NCBI GenBank assembly: GCA_045597205.1
Contig: JAZODT010000024.1
Span: 1 to 7,436, forward strand
Length of the DNA stretch: 7,436 bases
Origin: UMGS755 sp045597205
Lineage (GTDB): Bacteria; Bacillota; Clostridia; UBA1381; UBA9506
Reading direction: 5' to 3'
Part shown: piece by piece, positions 6,438 through 7,436 of the stretch
Numbering within the stretch: the stretch's first letter is position 1
How the letters are laid out: every line of letters starts with the position of its first letter
The notes under the pieces: model-generated
Database searches by the model: none
Told to the model about the DNA's origin: nothing
What the model saw: only the letters and a program-made list of their open reading frames with translations
Translations under genes and position numbers: made by a program

Positions 6438-7436
6438 ATAGAAACGATAATCTACATAGTAGTCGCTTTGATTTTAATTGCCCTGGCTTCTGTGATTGCG
6501 TTCCGCCTGGGCGTTTCCCATAGAAAAAAGATTGCTGAAGCAGAGTTCGGCAGTGCTGAGGCAGAAGCTAAGGAAATCATACAGCGTGCTAAAAAAGAAG
6601 GCGAAAGCAAAAAACGTGAATTACTGTTAGAGGCTAAAGAAGAAAACCATAAGCAAAGACAGGAATTTGACAAAGAAATTAAGGAACGTAGAGGCGAAAT
6701 CTCCAGACAGGAGCGCCGTATTCAGCAAAAAGAAGAAAATTTAGACAAGAAAACTGAAGTCATTGAACAAAAAGAAGAAAAGCTTGCAGTTAAAGAAAAA
6801 GAGTTAGACCAACTCAAAGGTGAAATTGAAGAGGTTAAGAAAAAAGAACTGGTTGTTTTAGAACAGGTTTCCGGACTTTCGGTTGAAGAAGCAAAACAAT
6901 TTCTTTTAAAGAGTGTGGAAAGTGAAATCCGTCATGAGGCTGCGCTTATGGTGAAAGAGATTGAAACACAGGCAAAAGAAAATGCAGAAAAAAATGCTAA
7001 AAACATTATTGCCGGTGCGATTCAGAAATGTGCGGCAGACCACGTGGCCGAAACAACCGTGAGTGTTGTGAATTTGCCCAATGATGAAATGAAGGGCAGA
7101 ATTATTGGCCGAGAAGGTCGTAACATTAGAACGCTCGAAACCTTAACGGGTATCGACCTGATTATTGATGATACACCTGAAGCGGTCATTTTATCCGGCT
7201 TTGACCCGGTGAGAAGAGAAATTGCCCGTTTGTCTTTGGAAAAACTGATTGTTGACGGTAGAATTCATCCTGCCCGGATTGAAGAAATGTACGAAAAGGC
7301 CAAAAAAGAGGTTGAGGCTGAGATTAAGCAGGAAGGCGAAAATGCCGTGTTTGAAACCGGCGTTCACGGCCTGCATCCTGAAATTGTCCGTCTTTTAGGC
7401 AAACTGAAGTACAGAACAAGCTACGGTCAGAATGTT
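6438..7436 (+). CDS. rny: Ribonuclease Y, 3' part (HD domain) outside window
   Basis: Membrane-anchored endoribonuclease that initiates mRNA decay in many Firmicutes. The visible part is 333 codons of a family usually near 510-520. A hydrophobic N-terminal helix (about residues 4-22) is followed by a long charged coiled coil rich in Glu and Lys (about 30-145), then a linker. A KH RNA-binding domain spans about 207-270, with GRIIGREGRNIR and its GxxG loop at 224-227. The sequence up to LKYRTSYGQNV then leads into the catalytic HD domain, which is cut off. The frame is open from just after a TAG at 6417-6419, yet holds no ATG, GTG or TTG before a TTG at 6468, which lies inside the membrane helix. 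The start given, ATA 6438, is proposed from the Shine-Dalgarno spacing and because METIIYIVVAL fits the family's N-terminus. The gene identity is secure; the start codon is the uncertain point. Confidence 0.95.
   Translation, partial: METIIYIVVALILIALASVIAFRLGVSHRKKIAEAEFGSAEAEAKEIIQRAKKEGESKKRELLLEAKEENHKQRQEFDKEIKERRGEISRQERRIQQKEENLDKKTEVIEQKEEKLAVKEKELDQLKGEIEEVKKKELVVLEQVSGLSVEEAKQFLLKSVESEIRHEAALMVKEIETQAKENAEKNAKNIIAGAIQKCAADHVAETTVSVVNLPNDEMKGRIIGREGRNIRTLETLTGIDLIIDDTPEAVILSGFDPVRREIARLSLEKLIVDGRIHPARIEEMYEKAKKEVEAEIKQEGENAVFETGVHGLHPEIVRLLGKLKYRTSYGQNV

Noticed and set aside
6600..6860. A/G-rich, GAA/AAA-repetitive stretch as a possible DNA repeat
   Set aside because: It is the codon pattern of the Glu/Lys-rich coiled coil of RNase Y, not a repeat unit.

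Overview
The window reads as chromosomal DNA of a low- to mid-GC Firmicute, most likely a member of the Clostridia. The evidence is the purine-rich GGAGG-type ribosome binding sites, the sigma-A-type TTGACA/TATAAT promoters, ribonuclease Y as an RNA-decay enzyme, a CCA-adding enzyme with a C-terminal HD domain, and a second, divergent EF-G. This placement is an inference; no rRNA or other phylogenetic marker is present.

Layout: the left 6.1 kb is transcribed on the minus strand and the right 1.3 kb on the plus strand. Read in the minus direction from about 6.19 kb, the order is: a near-ideal promoter; the CCA-adding tRNA nucleotidyltransferase (4814-6142); a roughly 190 bp spacer with an unexplained GC-rich block; an EF-G-like GTPase of the EF-G-2 type (2538-4598); a strong intrinsic terminator; a membrane-anchored or secreted GH26-like glycoside hydrolase (774-2453); and, 21 bp further on, the first 250 codons of tRNA-guanine transglycosylase (1-752, cut by the window edge). 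On the plus strand, a second strong promoter (6333-6361) drives ribonuclease Y (6438 to beyond 7436, cut before its HD domain).

Four of the five genes act on tRNA, mRNA or the ribosome: 3'-end CCA addition, queuosine-pathway base exchange, a translocase paralog, and mRNA decay. The glycoside hydrolase is the outsider, placed between a terminator and tgt with almost no room for its own promoter.

Points that deserve a second look: the RNase Y frame has no ATG/GTG/TTG at its expected start, and a well-spaced Shine-Dalgarno sequence points to an AUA codon. The EF-G paralog replaces the catalytic His of translational GTPases with Tyr and has an altered P-loop. The EF-G paralog is preceded by a structured-looking leader of unknown function. 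I found no CRISPR array, tRNA or rRNA gene, insertion sequence or phage gene. I see no clear new multi-gene system.
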